DNA of 64,000 bases from Spirochaetota bacterium. GTDB lineage: Bacteria > Spirochaetota > Spirochaetia > Treponematales > UBA12059. Location: assembly GCA_022703505.1 (NCBI GenBank), contig JAKLDN010000002.1, positions 372,001 through 436,000 of the forward strand, given 5' to 3'. The translations under genes were made by a program, and so were the position numbers. This document shows, piece by piece, positions 7,182 through 14,549 of the stretch. The notes under the pieces are model-generated. The model ran no database searches. It was not told where the DNA came from and was given only the letters and a program-made list of their open reading frames with translations. The stretch's first letter is position 1, and each line of letters begins with the position of its first letter.

Positions 7182-7547
7182 CTACAGGAGTTTGGACAGG
7201 GACTCCACCAGTTCGTCCACGATCTCGTCCTGACCGGCCCGTACCCGGTCGATCAGGCAGTGCTTCATGTGGTGCTCCAGGACCGCCAGGGCCGTGCGCT
7301 CCAGGGCGCTCCGGGCCGCGGAGACCTGGGCCAGTACGTCGTCGCAGTAGGCGTCCTCGGCGATCATGCGCCGGATCCCCCGGACCTGGCCCTCGATGCG
7401 GGCCAGCCGGGCGTCCAGGGCCCGTTTGAGGTCCTCGGGCCGGACGGTCCGGCGGCATTCGGGCAGGGCGGGGTCTCCGGAGCACCCGCAGCCCGGGATC
7501 TCGGCCGCCACGCCGGGCGTGGGATCCGTACAGGGCTTTCCTTCCAT
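7182..7547 (-). CDS. csoR: CsoR-type copper-sensing repressor
   Basis: 121 residues, all-helical DUF156 family. The Cu(I) ligand set of CsoR is present with exact spacing: Cys68 (in AYCDD), His93 and Cys97 (HHMKHC), that is C-x24-H-x3-C, and a Tyr immediately before the first Cys. This favours copper over the nickel, formaldehyde or persulfide branches. The N-terminus carries a Cys-containing extension (Cys6, 20, 22, 31) longer than typical. The ribosome site GGGGAGGTAG incorporates the copA stop codon, so csoR is coupled to copA four bases upstream. A CsoR-style operator lies in the promoter of this operon, consistent with autoregulation. Confidence 0.92.
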   Translation of the reverse strand: MEGKPCTDPTPGVAAEIPGCGCSGDPALPECRRTVRPEDLKRALDARLARIEGQVRGIRRMIAEDAYCDDVLAQVSAARSALERTALAVLEHHMKHCLIDRVRAGQDEIVDELVESLSKLL

Positions 7548-7551
7548 AGGT

Positions 7552-10044
7552 CTACCTCCCCGCCCGCGCCGTGGGAGCGCGGAAGCGGCGCAGTCGCAGG
7601 GCGTTGGACACCACCGAGACCGAGGACAGGGACATGGCCGCGGCGGCGAAGATCGGATTCAAGAGGGGACCTCCGAAGACGTGGAGGAGTCCCGCCGCCA
7701 CCGGGATGCCCAGGACGTTGTAGGCGAAGGCCCAGAAGAGGTTCTGCTTGATGTTCCGGATCGTCGCCCGGGACAGGGCCAGGGCCGACACCGCGTCCAT
7801 GAGGTCGCTCCGGGCCAGGATGATGTCCGCGGACTCCGCGGCCACGTCCGTGCCGGAGCCGATGGCGATCCCCACGTCCGCCCGGGCCAGGGCCGGGGCG
7901 TCGTTGATCCCGTCCCCGACCATGGCGGTTATGTAGCCCTCCGCCTGGAGCTTGGCGACCTCCGAGGCCTTGTCCTCCGGGAGGACCTCCGCCAGCACCC
8001 GGTCCACCCCGACCTCCCGGGCGACCGCCTCGGCCACGGCCCGGGAGTCTCCGGTGATCATGGCGGTGGCGATGCCCAGGCTCCGGAAGGCCGCGACGGC
8101 CTCCTTGCTCCCTGCCTTGACCGTATCCGCCACCGCCAGGATGCCTTCTAGCCTGCCGTCCGCGGCCACGAAGAGGGCCGTCTTGCCTTCCCGGGAGAAG
8201 CTCTCCAGGATTCCGGCGGCGGGGGCCGTGTCGACTCCCCGCTCCCCCATCATCCGGGCGTTGCCCACCAGGATCCGGCGGCCCCCCGCCTCGGCCTCGA
8301 TCCCCCGTCCCGGGACGGCCTGCAGGGAGGTCGGGGGAACCACCATCAGTCCCCGCTCTTCGGCGGCCCGGATCACCGCGGAGGCCAGGGGATGCTCGGA
8401 ACCGCGCTCGGCCCCGGCCGCCAGGGCCAGGAGGCGGTCCCGGGCATCCCCGGCGCCGGATCCGCCCTCGGGACCCAGGACCTCGACGTCCGTGACCGAG
8501 GGCTTGCCGACGGTGATGGTGCCGGTCTTGTCCAGGACAACGGCCCGGACCTTGTGCGCCGTCTCCAGGGCCGTCCCGCTCTTGATCAGGACCCCCAGCT
8601 CCGCCCCCTTGCCCGTGCCGACCATGATGGCCGTCGGGGTGGCCAGGCCCAGGGCGCAGGGGCAGGCGATGGTGAGGACGGCGATGAAGACCCGTAGGGA
8701 GAAAACGACACCCTCGCCCGCCAGGAGCCAGGCCAGGGCCGCGGCCAGGGCGATGCCCACGACCACGGGCACGAAGACCCCGGAGACCTTGTCCGCCAGG
8801 GCCGCGATGGGGGCCTTGGAGCCCTGGGCCTCCTCGACCAGGCGCACGATTCGGGCCAGGGCCGTGTCCTTGCCCACCCGGGTCGCCCGGAAGACGAAGG
8901 ACCCCGTGCCGTTGACCGTGGCCCCCGCCACGGTGTCTCCGGCCTTCTTCTCGACCGGCAGGCTCTCCCCGGTCAGCATGGACTCGTCCACGGAGGTCCA
9001 GCCCTCGACCACCACCCCGTCCACGGGGACGCGCTCCCCGGGACGGACCCGGACCAGGTCGCCGACCTCCACCTCGTCCACGGGGATCTCGATCTCCTCC
9101 GTCCCGTGCACGACCCGGGCGGTGGTGGGGGCCAGGCCCATGAGCTTCTTGATGGCCTCGGAAGCCCGGCCCTTGGACTTGGCCTCCAGTCCCTTGCCCA
9201 GCAGGATCAGGGCGATGATGACCGCGGCGGTCTCGAAGTAGAGGTGGGAGGCTCCCGAGAAATCGCCCCGGGCGATCTCGAAGGTGGAGTAGGTGCTGTA
9301 GGCGATCGCGGCGGAGGTTCCGATGGCGATCAGGCTGTCCATGTTCGGGGAACCCTTGAGCAGGGTCCGGAAGCCCACGGAGTAGAAGCGCCGTCCCGCC
9401 CAGATCGCGGGCAGGGTCAGGACGAACTGGACCAGGGCGAAGTTGAGAGGATAGTGCATGGGGTGAAGGATCTTCGGCAGGGGAAGGCCGACCATGTGTC
9501 CCATGGCGATGTACAGGAGGGGCAGGGCGACGGCGGCGGCGACGTAGAAATTAATCCGCAGCCTCCGGTAGTCCCGTTCCTTGGCCGCCGCGTGCTCGTC
9601 CGTCCCGGTCTCGGCCTCCACGGCTCGGGGTTCGTACCCGGCGTCCCGGACGGCCTTCTTGACCTCCGAAAGCCGGGTCTTCTCCGGGTCGTAGTTGACC
9701 GTGAGTTTTTCGGACACCAGGTTTACGTCCGCGGAGGCCACGCCGGGCAGGGCCCGGACGGACCGCTCCACCGCTGCGGCGCAGGCCGCGCAGGTCATGC
9801 CCCCGACGGGCACGACGGCGGTCTTGGACTCCGGCGGCAGGACCGCCTCGTAGCCCGCGTCCGCCACCGCGGCCGCGATGGCCGCCCGGCCCACGGAGGA
9901 TTCGTCGTAGTCGACCTTCAGGGTCTCCGTCGCGAAGTTCACCTCCGCCTTGGCCACCCCCGGGAGGCCTCCCACGGCCCGCTCGTTGGCCCGGGCGCAG
10001 GCGGCGCAGGTCATGCCCCGTATCGGAATCAGTTCGGACTTCAT
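7552..10044 (-). CDS. copA: P1B-type copper-exporting ATPase
   Basis: 830 residues. Two N-terminal heavy-metal-associated domains each carry GMTCAACA (Cys13/16 and Cys85/88). The P-type core has TGES, the transmembrane metal site CPCALG, the phosphorylation motif DKTGT, SEHPLA and [10 protein letters not shown], in that order. CPC plus two MTCxxC domains define a Cu(I) exporter of the inner membrane. A ribosome site (GAGGAGA) precedes the ATG. The promoter lies about 235 bases upstream with a CsoR operator over the -10; the leader in between contains two large hairpins. Confidence 0.95.
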   Translation of the reverse strand: MKSELIPIRGMTCAACARANERAVGGLPGVAKAEVNFATETLKVDYDESSVGRAAIAAAVADAGYEAVLPPESKTAVVPVGGMTCAACAAAVERSVRALPGVASADVNLVSEKLTVNYDPEKTRLSEVKKAVRDAGYEPRAVEAETGTDEHAAAKERDYRRLRINFYVAAAVALPLLYIAMGHMVGLPLPKILHPMHYPLNFALVQFVLTLPAIWAGRRFYSVGFRTLLKGSPNMDSLIAIGTSAAIAYSTYSTFEIARGDFSGASHLYFETAAVIIALILLGKGLEAKSKGRASEAIKKLMGLAPTTARVVHGTEEIEIPVDEVEVGDLVRVRPGERVPVDGVVVEGWTSVDESMLTGESLPVEKKAGDTVAGATVNGTGSFVFRATRVGKDTALARIVRLVEEAQGSKAPIAALADKVSGVFVPVVVGIALAAALAWLLAGEGVVFSLRVFIAVLTIACPCALGLATPTAIMVGTGKGAELGVLIKSGTALETAHKVRAVVLDKTGTITVGKPSVTDVEVLGPEGGSGAGDARDRLLALAAGAERGSEHPLASAVIRAAEERGLMVVPPTSLQAVPGRGIEAEAGGRRILVGNARMMGERGVDTAPAAGILESFSREGKTALFVAADGRLEGILAVADTVKAGSKEAVAAFRSLGIATAMITGDSRAVAEAVAREVGVDRVLAEVLPEDKASEVAKLQAEGYITAMVGDGINDAPALARADVGIAIGSGTDVAAESADIILARSDLMDAVSALALSRATIRNIKQNLFWAFAYNVLGIPVAAGLLHVFGGPLLNPIFAAAAMSLSSVSVVSNALRLRRFRAPTARAGR

Positions 10045-10193
10045 GCTGGTGGTTCTCCTCGGGGCGGCTCGACGGCCCGCCCGGGTCTCCTATATCCCCG
10101 ACGGATTCGGTCTTGGAATGGATGCTCAGCCGGAAGAGAAGGGTCTCAAGCCTTCCATAGTCCATTCCACGGGAATAACTCATCCTAGGCAGC

Positions 10194-10264
10194 CGGTTTG
10201 GAAATCCCGACGAGGGATTTCCAAACCGATTCGTCGCGAATCGGACATGGTCCGATTCGCGACG
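10194..10264 (-). repeat. Two long hairpins in the copA leader
   Basis: The first stem pairs CGGTTTGGAAATCCC with its complement around the loop GACGA (10194-10228). The second is a 16-bp perfect stem (TCGTCGCGAATCGGAC and complement) around ATG, ending at about 10264 against the operator. Both would be in the 5' untranslated part of the copA mRNA. A CTAG lies just beyond at 10185-10188, which hints at an inserted hairpin element like those elsewhere in the window. Confidence 0.7.
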
Positions 10265-10281
10265 ATACCCCCTGGGGGTAT
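10265..10281. promoter_or_regulatory. CsoR-type copper operator
   Basis: Perfect 17-base palindrome ATACCCCC-T-GGGGGTAT. GC-rich palindromes with TACCCC...GGGGTA are the established CsoR operator type. It overlaps the last bases of the copA -10 and the transcription start, the classic repressing position, and the cognate repressor gene is in the same operon. Confidence 0.85.
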
Positions 10282-10309
10282 ATTACCGCTGCCGGGGACC
10301 GGGGGTCAA
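10280..10309 (-). promoter_or_regulatory. Promoter of the copA-csoR operon
   Basis: Minus strand TTGACC (10309-10304), 18 bases, TAATAT (10285-10280). The -35 overlaps the TGA stop of the upstream HMA/SafE gene. The CsoR palindrome covers the downstream half of the -10. Confidence 0.8.
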
Positions 10310-11871
10310 GGACGATTTCCGCAGGTGGGACAGTCCCCGTCCCGGGCGGAGAGGTCCGGGGGGGTCCAGTCCGCGGGGATGGCCGCGGCCGGGCCGCCCG
10401 CCTCCCCGGGGCCGTAGGCGGCCAGGTCCGAGACCACGGTGAACCGCGACCGGATCATCCCCATCCAGCAGGAGTAGGGCACCGTGCCGGGCGCGCCGGG
10501 GGTGAACTCGATTACGTTCTCCCCGACGACCAGGGCCTTCTGGATGCCCAGGGAGGGCACCACCAGGGGGCTGTTGCAGCCGTTGACCGTGCCCGGGGCG
10601 GCCCGGATCACCCAGCGGACCGGAATCCCGGACTGCACCACGAACTCAGCGTACCTCCGGGGAGAGAGGTCGAACTCAACGACCTGGACGCCCCCGACCC
10701 TGCGGGCGACGATCGGGGCGGGAGCGGCGGCCTCCTGGGAGGGGATTGAGGGGGCTGCCGACGGGGCCGTCGGAGCGACGGGGCCGAAGGAGGCCCGGAC
10801 GCCGGGAAGCGAGGCCGATCCGGCGCGCAGGAGCGCGAGGGGGGAATCCAGGCCCGAAAGGGCCCAGGCCCGTCCCAGGGAGGCGACGCCCAGGAAGGCC
10901 ACCAGGACCGCGCCCGCCCGGACCGCCCCCGTCCGGAGCCGGGCCGGCAGGAAGGCTCCCCCGGCCCCGAAGGCCAGCAGCACGGGCACAGTGCCCAGGG
11001 AGAAGAGGAACATCGCAAGGGCGCCCGCCGCGGCGCTTCCGGAGCCCAGGGCGAAGAGCTGGATGGCTTGCAGGGGGCCGCAGGGCATGAGGCCGTTGGC
11101 CAGGCCCACCGCGAAGGAACCGGCCCGGGAGGCCCAGGCGCCGGTTCGCTCCCGGAGCCGGTCCCAGAGGGGTATCCGGAGGCGTGACGGCGGCAGGATG
11201 CCGCCCAGGCGCAGGGCCATGAGGATCATGAAGAGCCCCGCGGCGGCCATGACGATCGAGCGCCCGCCGGTTCCCAGGTCCAGGACGCCCCCCAGGGCCC
11301 CCGCCGCCGCGCCCACGACGGTGTAGGAGACCACCCGCCCGGCGTTGTAGGCCAGGGAGGGGGCCAGGGCCCCGGCCCGTCCCCCGTCGCCCGCGGGGCC
11401 GGAGATCCCCTTCATCCCCTGGGACAGGGCGATCCCGCCGCACATGGAGACGCAGTGCAGGCCCGTGAGCAGGCCGACCACGAGGAGCATCCCCGGCGCG
11501 GAACCGCCGTCCGGGACGGGGACGAAGGAGAAGAGTCCGGCGGACTCGGCCAGGGCGAAGAGCCCCGCGAGGCCCGTGCCGACCGCGGCCGCGATGAGCC
11601 CGTCCCGACGGCCCGCGCCCCCGGGAACCGCCTCGTAGCCCGCCGCCGCGACCGCGGAGGCCAGGGAGGCCCGGATGCCGGGTCCGTCCTCGGTCCCGGC
11701 CCGGAGCCAGGCCTCGGCCCGGCCCCCTCGGGCGTCCGCCCGGGCCCGGTCCACGTACGGGATCGCCTCCAGGGCCCCGGCGACCTTGCGCTCGCAGTGC
11801 CCGCAGGTCATCCCCGTCACGAAAAGCACGATCCGTGCGCCGTCGGTCCCGTCCGATCTCGCTCGCTTCAT
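10306..11871 (-). CDS. Fused HMA / SafE-type membrane / cupredoxin copper protein
   Basis: 521 residues. An N-terminal heavy-metal-associated domain (TGMTCGHC, about residues 18-25) is followed by about six to seven membrane helices of the TauE/SafE/DsbD-like group (GLHCVSMCGGIALS near 133-146; LANGLMPCGPLQAI) and a C-terminal cupredoxin-like domain with the ligand pattern NGCN...PYSCWMGMIRS. A final CPTCG adds a possible metal site. This architecture is known from bacteria as a probable copper-handling membrane protein. The start is set by GGAGGAGAC before the ATG at 11871. A dyad between a -35 and -10 upstream suggests control by a MerR-type activator. Confidence 0.8.
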   Translation of the reverse strand: MKRARSDGTDGARIVLFVTGMTCGHCERKVAGALEAIPYVDRARADARGGRAEAWLRAGTEDGPGIRASLASAVAAAGYEAVPGGAGRRDGLIAAAVGTGLAGLFALAESAGLFSFVPVPDGGSAPGMLLVVGLLTGLHCVSMCGGIALSQGMKGISGPAGDGGRAGALAPSLAYNAGRVVSYTVVGAAAGALGGVLDLGTGGRSIVMAAAGLFMILMALRLGGILPPSRLRIPLWDRLRERTGAWASRAGSFAVGLANGLMPCGPLQAIQLFALGSGSAAAGALAMFLFSLGTVPVLLAFGAGGAFLPARLRTGAVRAGAVLVAFLGVASLGRAWALSGLDSPLALLRAGSASLPGVRASFGPVAPTAPSAAPSIPSQEAAAPAPIVARRVGGVQVVEFDLSPRRYAEFVVQSGIPVRWVIRAAPGTVNGCNSPLVVPSLGIQKALVVGENVIEFTPGAPGTVPYSCWMGMIRSRFTVVSDLAAYGPGEAGGPAAAIPADWTPPDLSARDGDCPTCGNRP

Positions 11872-11887
11872 GTCTCCTCCCCGATCA

Positions 11888-11918
11888 AGCATACCGGAGT
11901 CTAGGCCGGTATTGTGAA
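11888..11918 (-). promoter_or_regulatory. Promoter with MerR-type dyad for the HMA/SafE gene
   Basis: Minus strand TTCACA (11918-11913), a 19-base spacer, TATGCT (11893-11888). The spacer plus the first -10 bases form a dyad ATACCGG-N8-CCGGTAT (11891-11912). An over-long 19-base spacer carrying a dyad is the established layout of promoters activated by MerR-family regulators such as CueR. No merR-like gene is in the window. Confidence 0.45.
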
Positions 11919-11983
11919 GTTCCCGTGAAGGAGCGGGATCTCGTCCACCATTCACCGGTCCGTCCGAGGATTGCGGGGGCGGG

Positions 11984-12013
11984 CTGGACGCGGGTGCGGC
12001 CGGCCGGTAGGAT
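11984..12013 (+). promoter_or_regulatory. Putative promoter of the TtcA-like gene
   Basis: CTGGAC (11984-11989), 18 bases, TAGGAT (12008-12013), then six bases to the GTG at 12020. The -35 is weak. Confidence 0.4.
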
Positions 12014-12019
12014 GCGTCC

Positions 12020-12736
12020 GTGAAGAACGCGGAAACCACGGTGGCCAAGCTCTCCGAGGTGGCCCTCCGGCGCTGGTCCATGATCGCCCCGGGGGACCGG
12101 ATCCTCATCGGGGCCTCGGGGGGCAAGGACTCCACGACCCTGGCCTACGACCTGGCGGTCAAGCGCCGCTGGTGGCCGGACCGCTTCGAGTTCCTGGCCC
12201 TCCACGTGGAGACCGACGTCGGGGAACCCCAGGACCGGGCCCCCCTGGAAGCCCTGTTCCGGGACTGGGGGGTGCCCTTCGCGTCCATCCGGGTCCCGGT
12301 GATCGGCCGGCTGAAACCCGGGGAGCGGATGAACTGCTACTGGTGCTCCACCCAGCGCCGCACGGAGCTCATCCGCTACGCCCTGGGCAAGGGCTTCAAC
12401 AAGATCGCCCTGGGCCACCACCTGGACGACATCGTGGAGACCCTCCTCATGAACATGCTCCACAAGGGCGAGATCTCCACCATGCCGCCCGTGGTCCGGT
12501 ACTCCAAGTACCCCCTGTCGGTGATCCGTCCCCTGGCCCTTTGCGAGGAGAGGCAGATCGAGGCCTTCGCCCGGGAGAAGGGCTTCGCGAGCGTGACCTG
12601 CACCTGCGGGTTCGACGGGGCCTCCCGTCGCAAGGAGGTGCGGGCCAAGATCGAGGCCCTCACCGGGGGCTCCTCGGAGCTGAAGAGGAACCTCTTCCGG
12701 TCGATGTCCAACGTGAACGCCGAGTACCTGGCCTAG
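12020..12736 (+). CDS. TtcA/TilS-family PP-loop protein
   Basis: 238 residues. The PP-loop SGGKDS (33-38) binds ATP and activates the substrate. A CYWC pair (Cys106/Cys109) and further Cys in TCTCG (194, 196) match the cluster-binding cysteines of the TtcA group, which thiolates cytidine-32 of tRNA using a 4Fe-4S cluster. ALGHHLDDIVETLLMN is the typical helix after the loop. Length is somewhat shorter than E. coli TtcA. The start is GTG, six bases after a TAGGAT box, with no ribosome site. The TAG stop belongs to the CTAG edge of a hairpin element. The exact modification made is not provable here. Confidence 0.8.
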   Translation: MKNAETTVAKLSEVALRRWSMIAPGDRILIGASGGKDSTTLAYDLAVKRRWWPDRFEFLALHVETDVGEPQDRAPLEALFRDWGVPFASIRVPVIGRLKPGERMNCYWCSTQRRTELIRYALGKGFNKIALGHHLDDIVETLLMNMLHKGEISTMPPVVRYSKYPLSVIRPLALCEERQIEAFAREKGFASVTCTCGFDGASRRKEVRAKIEALTGGSSELKRNLFRSMSNVNAEYLA

Positions 12737-12878
12737 GAGTTTGTCGGGCTTGCCCATATAAATAATAGAAAAATCGCATCTGTGCGATTTTTCTACCTTG
12801 CAAACTCCAAAGGAGCCGGATAATCGGGATTTTAGCGCTTATCGGCGCTAATAATCCACAAGTCCGCCAGGCTCCTAG
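12733..12878 (+). repeat. 146-bp CTAG-bounded hairpin element, family 1, copy 2
   Basis: Same orientation as the copy at 357. The left CTAG (12733-12736) contains the stop codon of the TtcA-like gene; the right edge reads CAGGCTCCTAG. The inner stem around CATCTGTG is kept although the surrounding bases differ from copy 1, and the second hairpin carries matched changes. It lies between two genes read in the same direction. Confidence 0.9.
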
Positions 12879-12949
12879 CCCGGCCCGGCCGGCGCGAAGT
12901 ACGTGAAGGTTTTTCCGCCGGGGACTGTATCGGCCCGGGCGGCCCGGGA

Positions 12950-12955
12950 TAGTAT
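12950..12955 (+). promoter_or_regulatory. -10 element of the PrsW-family gene
   Basis: TAGTAT followed by six bases (CCCTCC) and the ATG at 12962. No convincing -35 at 17-18 bases. Confidence 0.45.
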
Positions 12956-12961
12956 CCCTCC

Positions 12962-13681
12962 ATGCTCGACCTAGCCTTCAGCGTCCTGCTGGCCGCCCTG
13001 CCCGCCGCGATCCTCCTGGCCTGGTTCCGCCGCCAGGACCGGGCCCGCCCCGAGCCCGTGGGCCTCCTGGGCCGCAGCGTCCTCTACGGCTTCCTGGCCA
13101 CCGTGCCGGCCGCCGCCCTGGAGCTCCTCCTCCTGCGCTTCGGCCCTTCCGGGCCCCGGCTCCTGGCCGCGGCCTTCGACGCCTTCGTGGTGGCCGGCCT
13201 GGTGGAGGAGGGGGTCAAGTACTTTTTCGTGCGGCGCTACCTCCTCGGGCGCCCCGAGTTCGACGAGCGGATGGACGGGATCCTCTACGCGGCCTGCGTG
13301 TCCCTGGGCTTCGCCTTCGCGGAAAACATCCTGTACGGCTACGCGGACCGGACGGTCCTGTTCTTCCGGTCCTTCACCGCCGTGCCCATGCACGCCGCCG
13401 TCTCCGGGATCCTGGGCTATTGGATCGGCCGGGCCAAGATCGAGGGAGGCCGCGCGGCGGCGGAGAGCGCCTCGTCCGACCGTGCCCCCCGGGCCCTCCG
13501 GGGGCTATGGGAGGCGGCCTTCCTGCACGGGGCCTACGACTTTTTCCTGTTCACCCGATCGGCCTGGGCCCTGATGGCGGTTCCCGTCCTGCTGGCGGCG
13601 ATCCTCCGCCTGCTCTTCCTGGTCGCGGACGCGAAGCGACGGGATCGGAAGGGGCTTGAAGAGGAGCCAAAGTTATATTAA
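12962..13681 (+). CDS. PrsW-family membrane protein, probable intramembrane protease
   Basis: 239 residues with about seven to eight hydrophobic segments. Conserved PrsW-type motifs are visible: GLVEEGVKYFFVRRYL (EExxK), FDERMDGILYAACVSLGFAFAEN, MHAAVSGILGYW and FLHGAYDFFLF, carrying the Glu and His residues proposed to bind the catalytic metal. PrsW in Bacillus cleaves an anti-sigma factor; the substrate here is unknown. The C-terminus is basic and cytoplasmic. The gene stands alone with a leaderless-type start and a TAA stop followed by an unusually AT-rich stretch. Confidence 0.8.
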   Translation: MLDLAFSVLLAALPAAILLAWFRRQDRARPEPVGLLGRSVLYGFLATVPAAALELLLLRFGPSGPRLLAAAFDAFVVAGLVEEGVKYFFVRRYLLGRPEFDERMDGILYAACVSLGFAFAENILYGYADRTVLFFRSFTAVPMHAAVSGILGYWIGRAKIEGGRAAAESASSDRAPRALRGLWEAAFLHGAYDFFLFTRSAWALMAVPVLLAAILRLLFLVADAKRRDRKGLEEEPKLY

Positions 13682-13742
13682 ACTAACATTATAGAATCGA
13701 ACCGGTTATTCCCGGGAGGGAAGCCGGAAAGGATACATCATC

Positions 13743-14549
13743 ATGGAAGGAAATATTGGATTCGCCCTGGGCCTGACGGTGTTCGCGGGGCTTTCGACCG
13801 GAGTGGGAAGCCTGATCGGCTTCGTTTCCAAGGAGCTGAAGCCGCGGTTCCTGTCCGCGGCCCTGGGCTTTTCCGCGGGGGTGATGATCTATGTCTCCCT
13901 GGTGGAGATCTTCGTGAAGGCCCGGGATTCCCTGGCCATCGGGATGGGAGCCCGGCTGGGATACTTCGTCACCGTCGCGTCGTTCTTCGCGGGAATGCTC
14001 CTGATCGCCGTCATCGACAAGCTCCTGCCGTCCTACGAAAACCCCCACGAGATGAACACCGCGGCCAAGCTGGAAGGGAAGAGCGAGCGGGAGAAGGCCA
14101 AGCTGATGCGGATGGGGGTCTTTTCCGCCCTGGCCATCGCCATCCACAACTTCCCCGAGGGGCTGGCCACCTTCATGGGGGCCCTCGCGAACCCCACCCT
14201 GGGGGTGAGCATCGCGGTGGCCATCGCCATCCACAACATCCCGGAAGGACTGGCCGTGTCGGCACCGATCTACTTCGCGACGAAAAGCAAGCGCAAAGCC
14301 TTCCTCCTGTCCTTCCTGTCCGGCTTCGCGGAGCCGATCGGGGCCCTCCTGGGGTACTTCGTTCTCCGGGCGGTCTTCAACGAATCCATGTTCGGGATGG
14401 TGTTCGGGGCGGTGGCGGGGATCATGGTCTACATCTCCCTGGACGAACTCCTGCCCACGGCGGAGGAGTACGGGGAGCACCACGTGGCGATCACGGGGGT
14501 GATCCTGGGGATGGTCGTGATGGCCGGGAGCCTCCTACTGTTCAGCTGA
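13743..14549 (+). CDS. zupT: ZIP-family zinc/metal transporter
   Basis: 268 residues, the normal size for ZupT. Two HNxPEG motifs lie in adjacent helices (AIAIHNFPEGLATFMG and AIAIHNIPEGLAV) and form the metal pathway. A loop with Lys/Glu residues separates helices 3 and 4. It imports Zn(II) and possibly Fe or Mn. A ribosome site (GGAAAGGAT) precedes the ATG, and the 60-base upstream gap is AT-rich for this genome, probably holding the promoter and a longer leader. The last 15 bases overlap the convergent ABC-F gene. Confidence 0.88.
   Translation: MEGNIGFALGLTVFAGLSTGVGSLIGFVSKELKPRFLSAALGFSAGVMIYVSLVEIFVKARDSLAIGMGARLGYFVTVASFFAGMLLIAVIDKLLPSYENPHEMNTAAKLEGKSEREKAKLMRMGVFSALAIAIHNFPEGLATFMGALANPTLGVSIAVAIAIHNIPEGLAVSAPIYFATKSKRKAFLLSFLSGFAEPIGALLGYFVLRAVFNESMFGMVFGAVAGIMVYISLDELLPTAEEYGEHHVAITGVILGMVVMAGSLLLFS

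Noticed and set aside
10024-10183. Leader peptide MSYSRGMDYGRLETLL in the copA 5' region
   Set aside because: No ribosome site, and the frame simply continues as a shadow into copA; no regulatory codon run.
10306-12135. Longer start for the HMA/SafE protein at 12135
   Set aside because: The ATG at 11871 has a strong ribosome site and the HMA domain begins right after it; the extra N-terminus would be antisense to the TtcA-like gene start.
11885-12757. Open frames beginning MGKPDKLL or MGEPDKLL at the hairpin elements
   Set aside because: The identical start comes from the element edge; the rest is the antisense of the neighbouring gene. No evidence that the element encodes protein.
13682-13742. 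Zur or MntR operator before zupT
   Set aside because: The region is AT-rich, but I find no convincing dyad.
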